Source of the DNA: UBA6016 sp041915365
Lineage (GTDB): Bacteria > Campylobacterota > Campylobacteria > Campylobacterales > UBA6016
Direction of reading: 5' to 3'
Length of the DNA: 64,000 nucleotides
Assembly: GCA_041915365.1 (NCBI GenBank)
Contig: JAYSBP010000012.1
Span: forward strand, 4,486-68,485
The notes under the pieces were generated by a model that was given only the letters and a program-made list of their open reading frames with translations, was not told the DNA's origin and searched no databases. Made by a program: the position numbers and the translations under genes. This document shows positions 50,816 through 59,646 of the stretch, one piece after another; within the stretch, counting starts at the first letter, position 1, and each line of letters begins with the position of its first letter.

Positions 50816-51420
50816 AAAAAATATATATCTATGGGGCAAGCGGTCACGGCAAAGTGATAGCTGACATAGCTAGAGCTTGCGGTTATGAGATAGAGGCCTT
50901 TGTGGACGACGACCCTTCAAAAAACGAATTTGGCAATTACCCATGCCTAAGAAGTGTCGAAATGTCAAAAAATATAGCCGTTGCCATCGCCATTGGCGGC
51001 AATAAAAGTAGAAAATCTGTATTTGAAAGGCTAAAATCAGACGGATACTCTCTCCATGCCCTCATCCATCCAAGCGCCGTAGTATCCCCGTCGGCCTCCG
51101 TAGGTGATGCTTCGGTGGTTATGCCGCAATGTGTAATTAATGCGGGAGCATACATAGGGCTCGGCTGTATCATCAACACTGGAGCTATAGTTGAGCACGA
51201 CTGTGTAATCGGCGATTTTGTCCATATATCTCCGAATGCGGCTCTTGCAGGCGGTGTGAGCGTGGGAGAGATGAGTCATATCGGTATCGGCGCAAGCGTA
51301 ATCCAATTAATCAAAATAGGCAAAGAGTGTACAATCGGAGCTGGAGCGGCCGTAATATCAGATATTCCAGACGGCGTTACGGCTGTCGGCGTTCCCGCTA
51401 AAATAATAAATAAAAAGTAA
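50812..51420 (+). CDS. pglD: UDP-4-amino-sugar N-acetyltransferase PglD
   Basis: This 202-residue enzyme acetylates UDP-4-amino-4,6-dideoxy-GlcNAc to UDP-diacetylbacillosamine. The N-terminal Rossmann-like domain begins KKIYIYGASGHGKVIADIA. The C-terminal left-handed beta helix has hexapeptide repeats (HPSAVVSPSASVGDASVVMP to the end), with the likely catalytic His in NTGAIVEHDCVIGDFVHISPNA near residues 123-144. It starts at TTG, overlaps pglC by 4 bases and follows Campylobacter gene order. Confidence 0.94.
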   Translation: MKKIYIYGASGHGKVIADIARACGYEIEAFVDDDPSKNEFGNYPCLRSVEMSKNIAVAIAIGGNKSRKSVFERLKSDGYSLHALIHPSAVVSPSASVGDASVVMPQCVINAGAYIGLGCIINTGAIVEHDCVIGDFVHISPNAALAGGVSVGEMSHIGIGASVIQLIKIGKECTIGAGAAVISDIPDGVTAVGVPAKIINKK

Positions 51421-51435
51421 CCGAACACAAAATAC

Positions 51436-51993
51436 ATGGAAACTTATTTTTTAGAGCTAATGAGGCAATACGGTTATGTTGTATTGTTTTTTTGGAGTAT
51501 TTTGGAGGGTGAGAGTGGTCTTGTGATGGCTGGACTCTTCGCCCATACCGGAGATATGCAGCTGTATGCGGCGATAGCTACGGCTGGATTTGGGGCTTTT
51601 GTTGGCGATCAGATATATTTTTATCTGGGGCGTTTCAAAAAAGATTTTGTCGTCCGCAAACTATCTGCACACAAACGAAAACTAGCCATCGCAAAATTGC
51701 TACTCAGAAAATACGGCACAGTCGTGATATTTTTCCAAAGGTATCTATACGGACTACGGACGATAATCCCTTTATCAATAGGGCTTGCAGGGTATAGCCC
51801 TAAAATTTTTGCGCTTATCAACTTCATATCAGCTTTTTGCTGGAGCGCACTCATCATTACCCCAGTCTGGTACTACGGCGAACAGATACTCTCTCTCATC
51901 TCTTATGCAAAAGCGCATTGGTATTTTGTCCTTCCGCTCATTTTTGTGATTGTGGGCACGGTGTTTTACTTGACTAGAAAACGACCCTTATAA
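51436..51993 (+). CDS. DedA-family membrane protein
   Basis: This 185-residue DedA/VTT-domain protein sits between pglD and pglE. It has membrane helices near residues 8-26, 38-58, 128-150 and 160-180 and the DedA motifs EGESGLVMAGLFAHTGDMQ near 22-40, FVGDQIYFYLGRF near 54-66 and FFQRYLYGLRTIIPLSIGLAGYSPKIFALINFISAFCWS near 95-133. DedA proteins recycle undecaprenyl phosphate or other lipid carriers across the membrane, which would suit a lipid-linked glycan pathway. In C. jejuni the slot between pglD and pglE holds wlaJ, as I recall. Confidence 0.88.
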   Translation: METYFLELMRQYGYVVLFFWSILEGESGLVMAGLFAHTGDMQLYAAIATAGFGAFVGDQIYFYLGRFKKDFVVRKLSAHKRKLAIAKLLLRKYGTVVIFFQRYLYGLRTIIPLSIGLAGYSPKIFALINFISAFCWSALIITPVWYYGEQILSLISYAKAHWYFVLPLIFVIVGTVFYLTRKRPL

Positions 51994-52005
51994 CCCTAAA
52001 AACGC

Positions 52006-52011
52006 TATAAT
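52006..52011 (+). promoter_or_regulatory. -10 element upstream of the pglE leader ORF
   Basis: CGCTATAATC contains a perfect TATAAT 12 bases after the dedA stop and 28 bases before the candidate 30-codon leader ORF. It suggests separate transcription of pglE-pglF-metH. Confidence 0.45.
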
Positions 52012-52039
52012 CACGCAAAAATTATGCTTAGGAAGACAA

Positions 52040-52132
52040 ATGAATAATCTCGCCAAAGGCGTAGCTTTAGGGGTTTGGGATTTATCCCAATATCAAGCGA
52101 CGAACGGCTTTGCCGCAAGGAGCGCAATGTGA
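52040..52132 (+). CDS. Candidate 30-residue leader ORF before pglE
   Basis: An ATG with AGGAAGAC 4-6 bases upstream opens a 30-codon frame (MNNLAKGVALGVWDLSQYQA then TNGFAARSAM) whose stop TGA overlaps the GTG start of pglE (ATGTGA). This arrangement would couple pglE translation to the short frame. Whether the peptide is made is unknown; the frame may be a relic of a longer N-terminus. Confidence 0.35.
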   Translation: MNNLAKGVALGVWDLSQYQATNGFAARSAM

Positions 52133-53259
52133 GTAATGGACGAATATTTTTATCGGCTCCACACATGGGCGGCAAAGAGTTGGAGTATATCAAAGAGGCT
52201 TTTGACGCAAACTACATAGCCCCAATAGGCGAGCAAATAACAAAGTTTGAAGAGGCGATAAAGTCCTACACGGGGGCAAAATATGCCGTAGCCCTCTCCA
52301 GTGGTACGGCGGCTATTCATCTAGCCCTTAGAACACTCGGAATAAAAGACGGCGATGAAGTACTTGCCTCATCGTTCACGTTTATCGGTGGGGTTGCCCC
52401 GATAATGTACGAGAGATGTACTCCATTTTTTATAGACTCCGACGAGGATAGTTGGAATCTCGACCCACTACTGCTACTTGAGGCGCTAGAATCACGCAAA
52501 AAAAGCGGCAAAATGCCAAAAGCCCTCATAGTAGCCCACCTCTACGGACAAGCGGCAAAGATAGAGGAGATAGGCGCTATATGCTACAAATACGGCGTTG
52601 CTCTAATCGAAGATGCGGCTGAATCGCTAGGTGCAACGGTAGGCGGCAAACATACGGGGACATTCGGCAAAGCCGGAATTTATTCATTCAACGGCAACAA
52701 AATCATCACCTCAAGCGGCGGCGGAATGCTGGTCACGGACGATGAGCGTATAGCCAAAGAGGCTAGATTTTTGTCCACACAGGCAAAAGAGCCGTATCTG
52801 CACTATGAACACGAGACGTTCGGCTACAACTATCGTATGAGCAACATAGTAGCGGCCATAGGGCGTGGACAGATGGAGGTTCTATCTCAAAGGGTTGAGA
52901 GGCGAAGAGAGATTTTTGCCCTTTACAAAGAGTTTTTTAGCGATATTCCGGAGATTAAGTTTATGCCGGAGCTTGCCGGAACAAGCGGAAACAGATGGCT
53001 GAGCGCTTTTTATATGGACAAAAAGCTAAAAATAACACCAGATGAGCTAATAAAAGCTCTGGAAGCACAAAATATCGAATCCAGACCACTATGGAAACCA
53101 ATGCACACACAGCCTGTATTCAAAGATGCCCCACACCTCACAAACGGCTTTTCCGAAATGCTTTTTGAGAGGGGACTATGCCTGCCTTCAGGCTCATCAA
53201 TGGACGATGAAGACGTAGCTTTGGCGGCAAAAATAGTAAAAGACGTAATAAAAAAATGA
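52129..53259 (+). CDS. pglE: UDP-4-keto-sugar aminotransferase PglE
   Basis: The start is GTG at 52129 (MSNGRIFLSAPHMGGKE, 376 residues) with AAGGAG about 7 bases upstream. This PLP enzyme of the DegT/DnrJ/EryC1/StrS family aminates the 4-keto sugar made by PglF. The PLP site text is LIEDAAESLGATVGGKHTGTFGKAGIYSFNGNKIITSSGGGMLV near residues 162-205, with the Schiff-base lysine in SFNGNK. It overlaps pglF by 4 bases. Confidence 0.94.
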   Translation: MSNGRIFLSAPHMGGKELEYIKEAFDANYIAPIGEQITKFEEAIKSYTGAKYAVALSSGTAAIHLALRTLGIKDGDEVLASSFTFIGGVAPIMYERCTPFFIDSDEDSWNLDPLLLLEALESRKKSGKMPKALIVAHLYGQAAKIEEIGAICYKYGVALIEDAAESLGATVGGKHTGTFGKAGIYSFNGNKIITSSGGGMLVTDDERIAKEARFLSTQAKEPYLHYEHETFGYNYRMSNIVAAIGRGQMEVLSQRVERRREIFALYKEFFSDIPEIKFMPELAGTSGNRWLSAFYMDKKLKITPDELIKALEAQNIESRPLWKPMHTQPVFKDAPHLTNGFSEMLFERGLCLPSGSSMDDEDVALAAKIVKDVIKK

Positions 53260-55043
53260 ACATTCTCACCCCGACACAAACCAAAAGAGCGCTATTTTTT
53301 ATAGCTTCAGACTTGGCGCTCTCTCTTTTTAGCTTTTACGCCTCATACCTGCTCCGTTTTAACTTTGAGATACCATCTTTGTTTATGGAAAATTTTGCGC
53401 TTTTGTTTGCGATACTCGCAACTCTCAAGATAACATCTTTTTTTCTATTTCACGGATACAAAACCCCTTGGAGATTTTTTGGCATCCAAAACCTGCTCAA
53501 TCTAGTAAGAGCTCACTTTCTCGCATACGCCGTATTTGGAATTGTATTTTTGGTTTTTTCAGATGAACTAAACCCTTTTCCACGTTCAGTTATTTTTATA
53601 GATTTTGTGTTTTCCGTCTTTTTGCTAGGGGCTCTTCGAATTTCAAAAAGGGTCTATCTGGAGGCAAAGGCTGAGAGAAAAAACCTATGCGTAATAATCG
53701 GCGCTACAAATGAGGGAAGTCTAATAGCCTCACACCTCAAAAGCGGTAACGGCGAATACTATCCGGTAGCGTTTTTGGAAGACGACAAACACAAGATAGG
53801 CGGAATAATCCACGGTTTTCCGGTGCTCGGGATGAAAGAGCTTCAAAACTTTGCCGGTAAAAAAGAAATAAGCAGCGCCTTAATAGCAAAACACATACAC
53901 CCAAAAGAGCTTGGCAGGCTAATGGAGGAGCTAAAAAAAAGCGGAATAGAAAACGTCAAAAAAATATCACTCTTTGAAAACCACACCGACATCAAAGACA
54001 TATCGATAGAAGAACTTCTCGCTCGCGAACCAAAAGACCTTGACACGCAGGCCGTAGCTAGATTTATCGCAGGCAAAAGCGTACTTATCACAGGGGCAGG
54101 TGGGAGCATCGGGAGCGAAATCACAAGACAATGTGCAAAATTTGGTGCAAAAAAGCTCATATTGGTGGAAAACGGGGAGTACAACCTCTACAAAATAAGC
54201 GATGAACTATCATCGTTTCATACCGTAAATAAGCTCGTAAGCGTCGTGGATAAAGCCACCCTCAGCGGCGTTTTTGAACAGTACAAACCTCAAATCGTCA
54301 TACACGCAGCAGCCTACAAGCACGTCCCTTTGGCAGAAGAAAATGTCAACGAGACGGTAAAAAACAACATATTCGGCACAAAAAATACGCTTGAGCTATC
54401 CATAGAGCATGGGGTGGAAAAATTTGTCCTTATCTCTACGGACAAAGCCGTCAGACCTACAAATGTGATGGGCACGACAAAAAGAGTTTGTGAGCTAATA
54501 GCACAAAATATCAAACAAAAATATCCAAACGCAAAAATGGAGATAGCCGCCGTGAGGTTCGGCAATGTGATAGGTAGCTCCGGCTCTGTAATACCAAAAT
54601 TTAAAGAGCAAATAGCAAAGGGTGGGCCGATAACAGTCACGCATCCCGATATAGAGCGCTACTTTATGCTAATAGATGAGGCGTGCGCTCTTGTACTTCA
54701 AGCGGCGGCGATAGCAAAGGGAAGCGAAATATTTATCCTTGATATGGGCGAGCGTGTAAGGATAGTTGATGTCGCAAATAAAATGCTAGAGCTTGTCCGA
54801 AAAGAAAATGAGATAAAAATCGTTTTTACGGGACTAAGGCCTGGGGAAAAACTCATTGAAGAGCTACTGACGGACGAGAGCGCCGCAAATACCGAGTATC
54901 CGTCTATCACTGTCGCAAAAGAGAGCAGATGCGACTATGCAAAGCTAGAAGAAATCCTTGAAAAATTGAATGATTCGGAGTGCAAGTTAGAAGTGCTAAA
55001 AGAGCTTGTCCCTGAATTTGACCATAAGCTAAACGGAAATTGA
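53256..55043 (+). CDS. pglF: UDP-GlcNAc 4,6-dehydratase PglF
   Basis: This 595-residue membrane-anchored enzyme makes UDP-4-keto-6-deoxy-GlcNAc, the first intermediate of diacetylbacillosamine. It has four N-terminal membrane helices (about 10-115), a CoA-binding-like Rossmann domain (about 140-260) and the dehydratase domain with SVLITGAGGSIGSEI near 275-289, VIHAAAYKHVPLAEEN near 347-362 and LISTDKAVRPTNVMGTTKRVCE near 389-410, in which the usual Tyr is replaced by Met, as in PglF/FlaA1 enzymes. It overlaps pglE and metH by a few bases. Confidence 0.95.
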   Translation: MNILTPTQTKRALFFIASDLALSLFSFYASYLLRFNFEIPSLFMENFALLFAILATLKITSFFLFHGYKTPWRFFGIQNLLNLVRAHFLAYAVFGIVFLVFSDELNPFPRSVIFIDFVFSVFLLGALRISKRVYLEAKAERKNLCVIIGATNEGSLIASHLKSGNGEYYPVAFLEDDKHKIGGIIHGFPVLGMKELQNFAGKKEISSALIAKHIHPKELGRLMEELKKSGIENVKKISLFENHTDIKDISIEELLAREPKDLDTQAVARFIAGKSVLITGAGGSIGSEITRQCAKFGAKKLILVENGEYNLYKISDELSSFHTVNKLVSVVDKATLSGVFEQYKPQIVIHAAAYKHVPLAEENVNETVKNNIFGTKNTLELSIEHGVEKFVLISTDKAVRPTNVMGTTKRVCELIAQNIKQKYPNAKMEIAAVRFGNVIGSSGSVIPKFKEQIAKGGPITVTHPDIERYFMLIDEACALVLQAAAIAKGSEIFILDMGERVRIVDVANKMLELVRKENEIKIVFTGLRPGEKLIEELLTDESAANTEYPSITVAKESRCDYAKLEEILEKLNDSECKLEVLKELVPEFDHKLNGN

Positions 55044-58000
55044 TGAAAGATATTAAAAAATTACTTCAAGAAAGAGTCGTCGTAATAGACGGCGCAATGG
55101 GAACGGAGATACAAAAAAAAACGCTACCCGCTGACGTATGGGGTGAATACGAGGGGTGTAATGAACTACTAAATATAAGGGCAGCGGATGAGATAAGAAG
55201 CATTCACAGAGCCTACTACAAAGCTGGAGCCGACATCTCAAAAGCAAATACGTTTGGGTGTCTGCCGTGGGTACTTGATGAATACGGCCTGTCCGATATG
55301 TGCTACGAGCTAACCGTCGAGGGGATAAAAAGAGTCAAAGAGGCGGCTGCCGAGCTAGGTCTGGAAGATGAGACTTTTGTCGCCTGTTCACTCGGGCCGG
55401 GGACTAAACTGCCTAGCCTAGGACATATAGAATTTGATGAGATGAAAGATGGGTATGAGCTTGCAGTCAAAGCGGCGATAGATGCAAAAGCCGACATAAT
55501 ACTTCTAGAGACTTGCCAAGACCCTTTACAGATAAAAGCGGCACTCATAGGGGCACAGGACGCATTTGCCGCAAAAGGTGTTGCTCTACCGATTATGGTA
55601 TCCGCAACTATCGAGATGAACGGCACGATGCTAATAGGTACGGACGCAAAAACGCTTGCAACGATACTAGCCCCTTTTGACATCGTATCTCTGGGTTTTA
55701 ACTGCGGAACTGGGCCGCAAGAGGTCGCAAAACACGTCAGAGCGCTGAGTGAAGTATGGAGCGGACATATCAGCGTCCACGCCAACGCCGGCTTGCCCCA
55801 AAATAGAGGTGGGTTTACTTTTTATCCGATGGGGCCTGACGAGTTTGCCTCTTTGCAAAAAGAGTTTTGCGACGTTGATGGCATAGCATTGCTTGGCGGG
55901 TGTTGCGGAACTACGCCGCAGCATATTTTGGAGCTGGCAAAAGCGGTAAAAGGCTTCAAACCAAAAGCGGCTACGGGAACTCATCCAAACTCTCTGGCAT
56001 CGCTATTTGAAAGCTTTACGCTGGTTCAAGAGCCAGCTCCGCTGTATATCGGAGAGCGAAGCAACGCTACGGGCTCAAAAGCATTTCGTGAACTTCTCCT
56101 TGCAGAAGATTTTGACGGCGCGATGAGCGTCGCATACGAGCAGGTGCGAAGCGGAGCGCATGTGATAGATGTGAGCGTCGCTTTTGCCGGACGTGATGAG
56201 CGAAAAGATATGAAAGAGGTGGTGTCACGCTACGCATCTAAGCTCACTTTGCCGTTAATGCCAGACTCCACCCAAATAGGCGCTCTTGAGGTAGCGCTAA
56301 AGCTCATAGGCGGTAGAGCGATAGTAAACTCCGTAAACATGGAAGACGGGGTAGAAAAATTCGACTCCGTATGCTCCCTTGCCAAACGATTTGGTTCTGC
56401 GCTAGTGTGCCTAGTCATCGATGAACAAGGAATGGCAAAAACGAAAGAGCGAAAACTAGAAATCGCGGAGAGGATATATGAAAGAGCCGTAAATCATTTT
56501 GGATTTAGGCCCTCCGACCTTGTGTTTGATATGCTCACATTTACGGTGGGAAGCGGCGATAGCGAGTATTTCACGGCGGCTATCGAGACCATTGAGGCAA
56601 TAAGAGAGTTTCACGCCGCACATCCTGAAGCTGGATTTACCCTTGGGGTATCAAATATCTCGTTTGGACTCTCCAAGCACTCAAGAGAGGTACTAAACTC
56701 CGTATTTCTCCATCACGCAGTCGCCGCAGGATTATCAACGGCGATAGTAAACGTCAAAAATACACTAGCCTATCACTCAATCTCGGATGAAGAGATAAAA
56801 CTATGCGAGGAGCTACTGTTTGACAAGAGAGAAAATGGCTATGACCCGTTAGGGGCCTTCATCAACTACTTTGCGGCGCAAAGCGGCGAAGGCGTCAAGA
56901 CAAAAGATGACTTGGAAGGGCTAGATACGCCAACAAAAATAAAAAAGCTTTTAATCGCCGGGGACAAAGAGCGGCTACTTGCGGCGTTGCCTACGGCAAA
57001 AGATGAGATAGCCCCTGAAAATATCGTAAACGAGCTACTCATTGGGGCTATGAAAGAGGTCGGTGAGCTATTTGGAGACGGACGAATGCAGCTTCCATTC
57101 GTTCTTCAATCGGCGGAGACTATGAAAGCGGCCGTAGACTGGCTAGCTCCATATCTGCCAAAAAGTGAAAAAACAAGTCAAACGACTTTGATACTAGGAA
57201 CGGTAAAAGGCGACGTGCACGATGTCGGTAAAAATCTAGTAGACATCATACTTACAAACAACGGCTTTAGAGTCGTAAATATAGGAATCAAAGCCGATAT
57301 TGAGCTATTCATTGAAAAACTAAGAGAATTTGAGAGCGAAAACGGCTCGTTAGACGGCGTGGCACTCGGGATGAGCGGACTACTTGTCAAGTCCACGCAG
57401 GTCATGAAAGAAAACCTAGAAGAGCTAAAGCAAAAAGGGTATAGCATCCCCGTAATACTAGGCGGGGCGGCTCTTAATATCGAGTTTGTCCATGAGTATT
57501 GCCGTCCCGTGTATGACGGAGCGGTAATATATTCTCGTGACGCATTCGACGCGATAGGAACTCTCCTGGAGATAGAAAAAGGGGAAGCCATAACGCTAGA
57601 GGAGCCTTCAAGCGCAAGAGCGGAGGCGAAAGAGGCGGCGAAGGATAGAGCCGAGGGCGAACTGATAAAACCAAAAGAGGAAGAGCCGCCAACTCCACCG
57701 TTTTGGGGTAGGCACGTGTGGGAATTTAGCGAGGCAGATAAGCTTCTGGCATTTGAGTGGATAAATCACCGTATGCTCTTCAAAGAGAGGTGGGGATACA
57801 AATCAAAAGGTATCGAAAAAAACGAATACGAAAAACAGCTTGAAGAGCTCGTAAAACCTGCATACGAAAGACTAAAAAAAGAGTTTTTGGGCGGACTTTT
57901 TGCCCCTGTCGCCATATACGGCTACTATCCGGCGAGAGCCGAGGGTGAAGAGCTACTGATATTTGGCGAAAATGAAGGGTGGAGCAAAGACGAGAATGCA

Positions 58001-58522
58001 AACAGAGAGGATGTCCACACGGTCAGATGCAGAGCAAACAAAGTGTTGTCATTTCCAAGAGCGCACAAGACCCCTCGCCGCTCGATACCTGACTACTTCA
58101 GGGAAGATAGACACGATGTGCTTGGGATGAGCGTGGTATCCGTAGGCTCCAAAATCGCCGTGTACGAAAAAGAGCTATTTGATGCGGGCAAATATCATGA
58201 GTACTATCTAGTTCACGGCCTAGCGGTTGAGCTAGCGGAGGCAATGGCGGAGATGGTACACAAGAGGGTAAGGGCTGAGCTTGGAATACTAAGAAATGAG
58301 AGCGCCGACATAAACGAGGTCAAAATGACAGGCTACCACGGATGTAGATACTCATTTGGCTACCCGTCATGCCCAGACCTTGAGATGAATAGGACGCTTT
58401 TTGAGCTACTTCGTCCCGAAGAGTACGGTGTCACGCTATCAGAGACTTGCCAAATAGCCCCAGAGGCGTCAACAAGCGCAATAATCGCCCATCACAGCGA
58501 TGCGCAATATTTTACGATATAG
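55043..58522 (+). CDS. metH: Cobalamin-dependent methionine synthase MetH
   Basis: This 1159-residue enzyme (ATG at 55043) methylates homocysteine using methyltetrahydrofolate and cobalamin. Domains: homocysteine-binding (1-315, with zinc ligands in GFNCGTG and LLGGCCGTTP near 286-295), pterin-binding (about 325-600, YIGERSNATGSKAF), the cobalamin cap and binding domain (about 615-850, with the cobalt ligand His in DVHDVGKN near 724-731) and the AdoMet reactivation domain (about 860-1155, RRSIPDYF, MTGYHGCRYSFGYPSCPDLEMN). It follows pglF with a 1-base overlap, so it may share its transcript. Confidence 0.97.
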   Translation: MKDIKKLLQERVVVIDGAMGTEIQKKTLPADVWGEYEGCNELLNIRAADEIRSIHRAYYKAGADISKANTFGCLPWVLDEYGLSDMCYELTVEGIKRVKEAAAELGLEDETFVACSLGPGTKLPSLGHIEFDEMKDGYELAVKAAIDAKADIILLETCQDPLQIKAALIGAQDAFAAKGVALPIMVSATIEMNGTMLIGTDAKTLATILAPFDIVSLGFNCGTGPQEVAKHVRALSEVWSGHISVHANAGLPQNRGGFTFYPMGPDEFASLQKEFCDVDGIALLGGCCGTTPQHILELAKAVKGFKPKAATGTHPNSLASLFESFTLVQEPAPLYIGERSNATGSKAFRELLLAEDFDGAMSVAYEQVRSGAHVIDVSVAFAGRDERKDMKEVVSRYASKLTLPLMPDSTQIGALEVALKLIGGRAIVNSVNMEDGVEKFDSVCSLAKRFGSALVCLVIDEQGMAKTKERKLEIAERIYERAVNHFGFRPSDLVFDMLTFTVGSGDSEYFTAAIETIEAIREFHAAHPEAGFTLGVSNISFGLSKHSREVLNSVFLHHAVAAGLSTAIVNVKNTLAYHSISDEEIKLCEELLFDKRENGYDPLGAFINYFAAQSGEGVKTKDDLEGLDTPTKIKKLLIAGDKERLLAALPTAKDEIAPENIVNELLIGAMKEVGELFGDGRMQLPFVLQSAETMKAAVDWLAPYLPKSEKTSQTTLILGTVKGDVHDVGKNLVDIILTNNGFRVVNIGIKADIELFIEKLREFESENGSLDGVALGMSGLLVKSTQVMKENLEELKQKGYSIPVILGGAALNIEFVHEYCRPVYDGAVIYSRDAFDAIGTLLEIEKGEAITLEEPSSARAEAKEAAKDRAEGELIKPKEEEPPTPPFWGRHVWEFSEADKLLAFEWINHRMLFKERWGYKSKGIEKNEYEKQLEELVKPAYERLKKEFLGGLFAPVAIYGYYPARAEGEELLIFGENEGWSKDENANREDVHTVRCRANKVLSFPRAHKTPRRSIPDYFREDRHDVLGMSVVSVGSKIAVYEKELFDAGKYHEYYLVHGLAVELAEAMAEMVHKRVRAELGILRNESADINEVKMTGYHGCRYSFGYPSCPDLEMNRTLFELLRPEEYGVTLSETCQIAPEASTSAIIAHHSDAQYFTI

Positions 58523-58532
58523 GAGAAAACTG

Positions 58533-58967
58533 ATGGAATATTATCTATGGCTCAAGGCTTTTCACGTAATGTCTGTGCTTTCTTGGATGGCGATGCTCTT
58601 TTATCTCCCGAGATTGTTCGTGTATCACGCCGAAAATAAAGACAATGAGGGGTTCGTGCGTGTCGCAAAAATCCAAGAGCATAAGCTGTATTACTATATC
58701 GGACACCCCGCAATGATAGCAACAGTAGCATCGGGACTGCTAATGATATACCTCAATCCTGCAATGTTTCACAGCGGCGGTTGGCTACACGCCAAACTTA
58801 CTTTGGCTGCGCTAATGATAGCCTACAACTATGACTGCCGCAGACACCTTAGACTTCTAGCCGAAGACAAGAGCGAAAAAAGTGGTAAATTCTTCCGTGC
58901 TTACAATGAAATCCCAACTTTGCTTATGATAGGTATCGTTATTTTTGTGGTAGTCAAGCCGTTTTGA
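58533..58967 (+). CDS. hemJ: Protoporphyrinogen oxidase HemJ
   Basis: The start is the ATG at 58533 with AGGAG 10 bases upstream (144 residues). HemJ is a four-helix membrane protein that oxidises protoporphyrinogen IX to protoporphyrin IX in haem synthesis. Conserved text: WLKAFHVMSVLSWMAMLFYLPRLFVYH near residues 5-31 with the haem-binding His, KLYYYIGHPAMIATVASG near 52-69 and FFRAYNEIPTLLMIGIV near 116. It lies 10 bases after metH and 1 base before the response regulator. Confidence 0.9.
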   Translation: MEYYLWLKAFHVMSVLSWMAMLFYLPRLFVYHAENKDNEGFVRVAKIQEHKLYYYIGHPAMIATVASGLLMIYLNPAMFHSGGWLHAKLTLAALMIAYNYDCRRHLRLLAEDKSEKSGKFFRAYNEIPTLLMIGIVIFVVVKPF

Positions 58968-58968
58968 T

Positions 58969-59646
58969 ATGAACTATCTAGCCTATTGCAGCCTCTTGTA
59001 TCTCGAAGACAACGACGACATAAGAGAGAATATGGGCAGGGTATTCGCTGCATTTTGCAAGTCGGTGACAACCGTAAAAACATACGAAGACGCCATCTTG
59101 GCGCTTGAAAAAGAGAAATACTCAATCGCCGTGTGCGACATAGAACTAGAGGGCGATGCTACTGGAATTGATTTTATAAGGCGTATCAGGGAAACCAACA
59201 AAGAAACCCAGATAATAGTGCTATCGGCAAAGAGAGATGAGAGATTTTTGCTCGAAGCTATACCTCTAAATCTCGTAGAGTATCTCATAAAGCCGGTATC
59301 TTTTGAAGAGATAGAAGAGTCGCTAAATTCGTGCGCCGCCAGACTTGAAGAGATTGGATTTTTCAGGTTTAAACTTTGTAAAAATACGTTTTTTGCCCCG
59401 CAAGAGGGCGCAATATACAAAAACGGCGAAAAAGTGATTTTGAGGGAAAAAGAGAGCGCACTACTCAGTCTCCTTGTCAAAAAAAACGGAAAACTCCTCC
59501 AAAAAGACGAAATAGAGGCAAAAATATATGATTACGAAGCTACTGATGGAGCAATAAAAAGCCTATTTAACAAGCTACGCAAAAAAATAGGAGAGGACGC
59601 TATAGAATCCATCCCATCTCTTGGTTATCGGTTATCGCTTAAATAA
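58969..59646 (+). CDS. OmpR-type response regulator
   Basis: This 225-residue regulator has a receiver domain (1-115) with the acidic pair EDND near residues 13-16, the phosphorylation Asp in VCDIELEGDATG near 55, and the Lys in EYLIKPVSF near 105. The C-terminal winged-helix DNA-binding domain (about 145-225) has LREKESALLSLLVKKNGKLLQKDEIEAKIYDYEATDGAIKSLFNKLRKKIG. Its 3' end overlaps the convergent histidine kinase gene by 22 bases, so kinase and regulator are neighbours but not co-transcribed. Confidence 0.9.
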   Translation: MNYLAYCSLLYLEDNDDIRENMGRVFAAFCKSVTTVKTYEDAILALEKEKYSIAVCDIELEGDATGIDFIRRIRETNKETQIIVLSAKRDERFLLEAIPLNLVEYLIKPVSFEEIEESLNSCAARLEEIGFFRFKLCKNTFFAPQEGAIYKNGEKVILREKESALLSLLVKKNGKLLQKDEIEAKIYDYEATDGAIKSLFNKLRKKIGEDAIESIPSLGYRLSLK

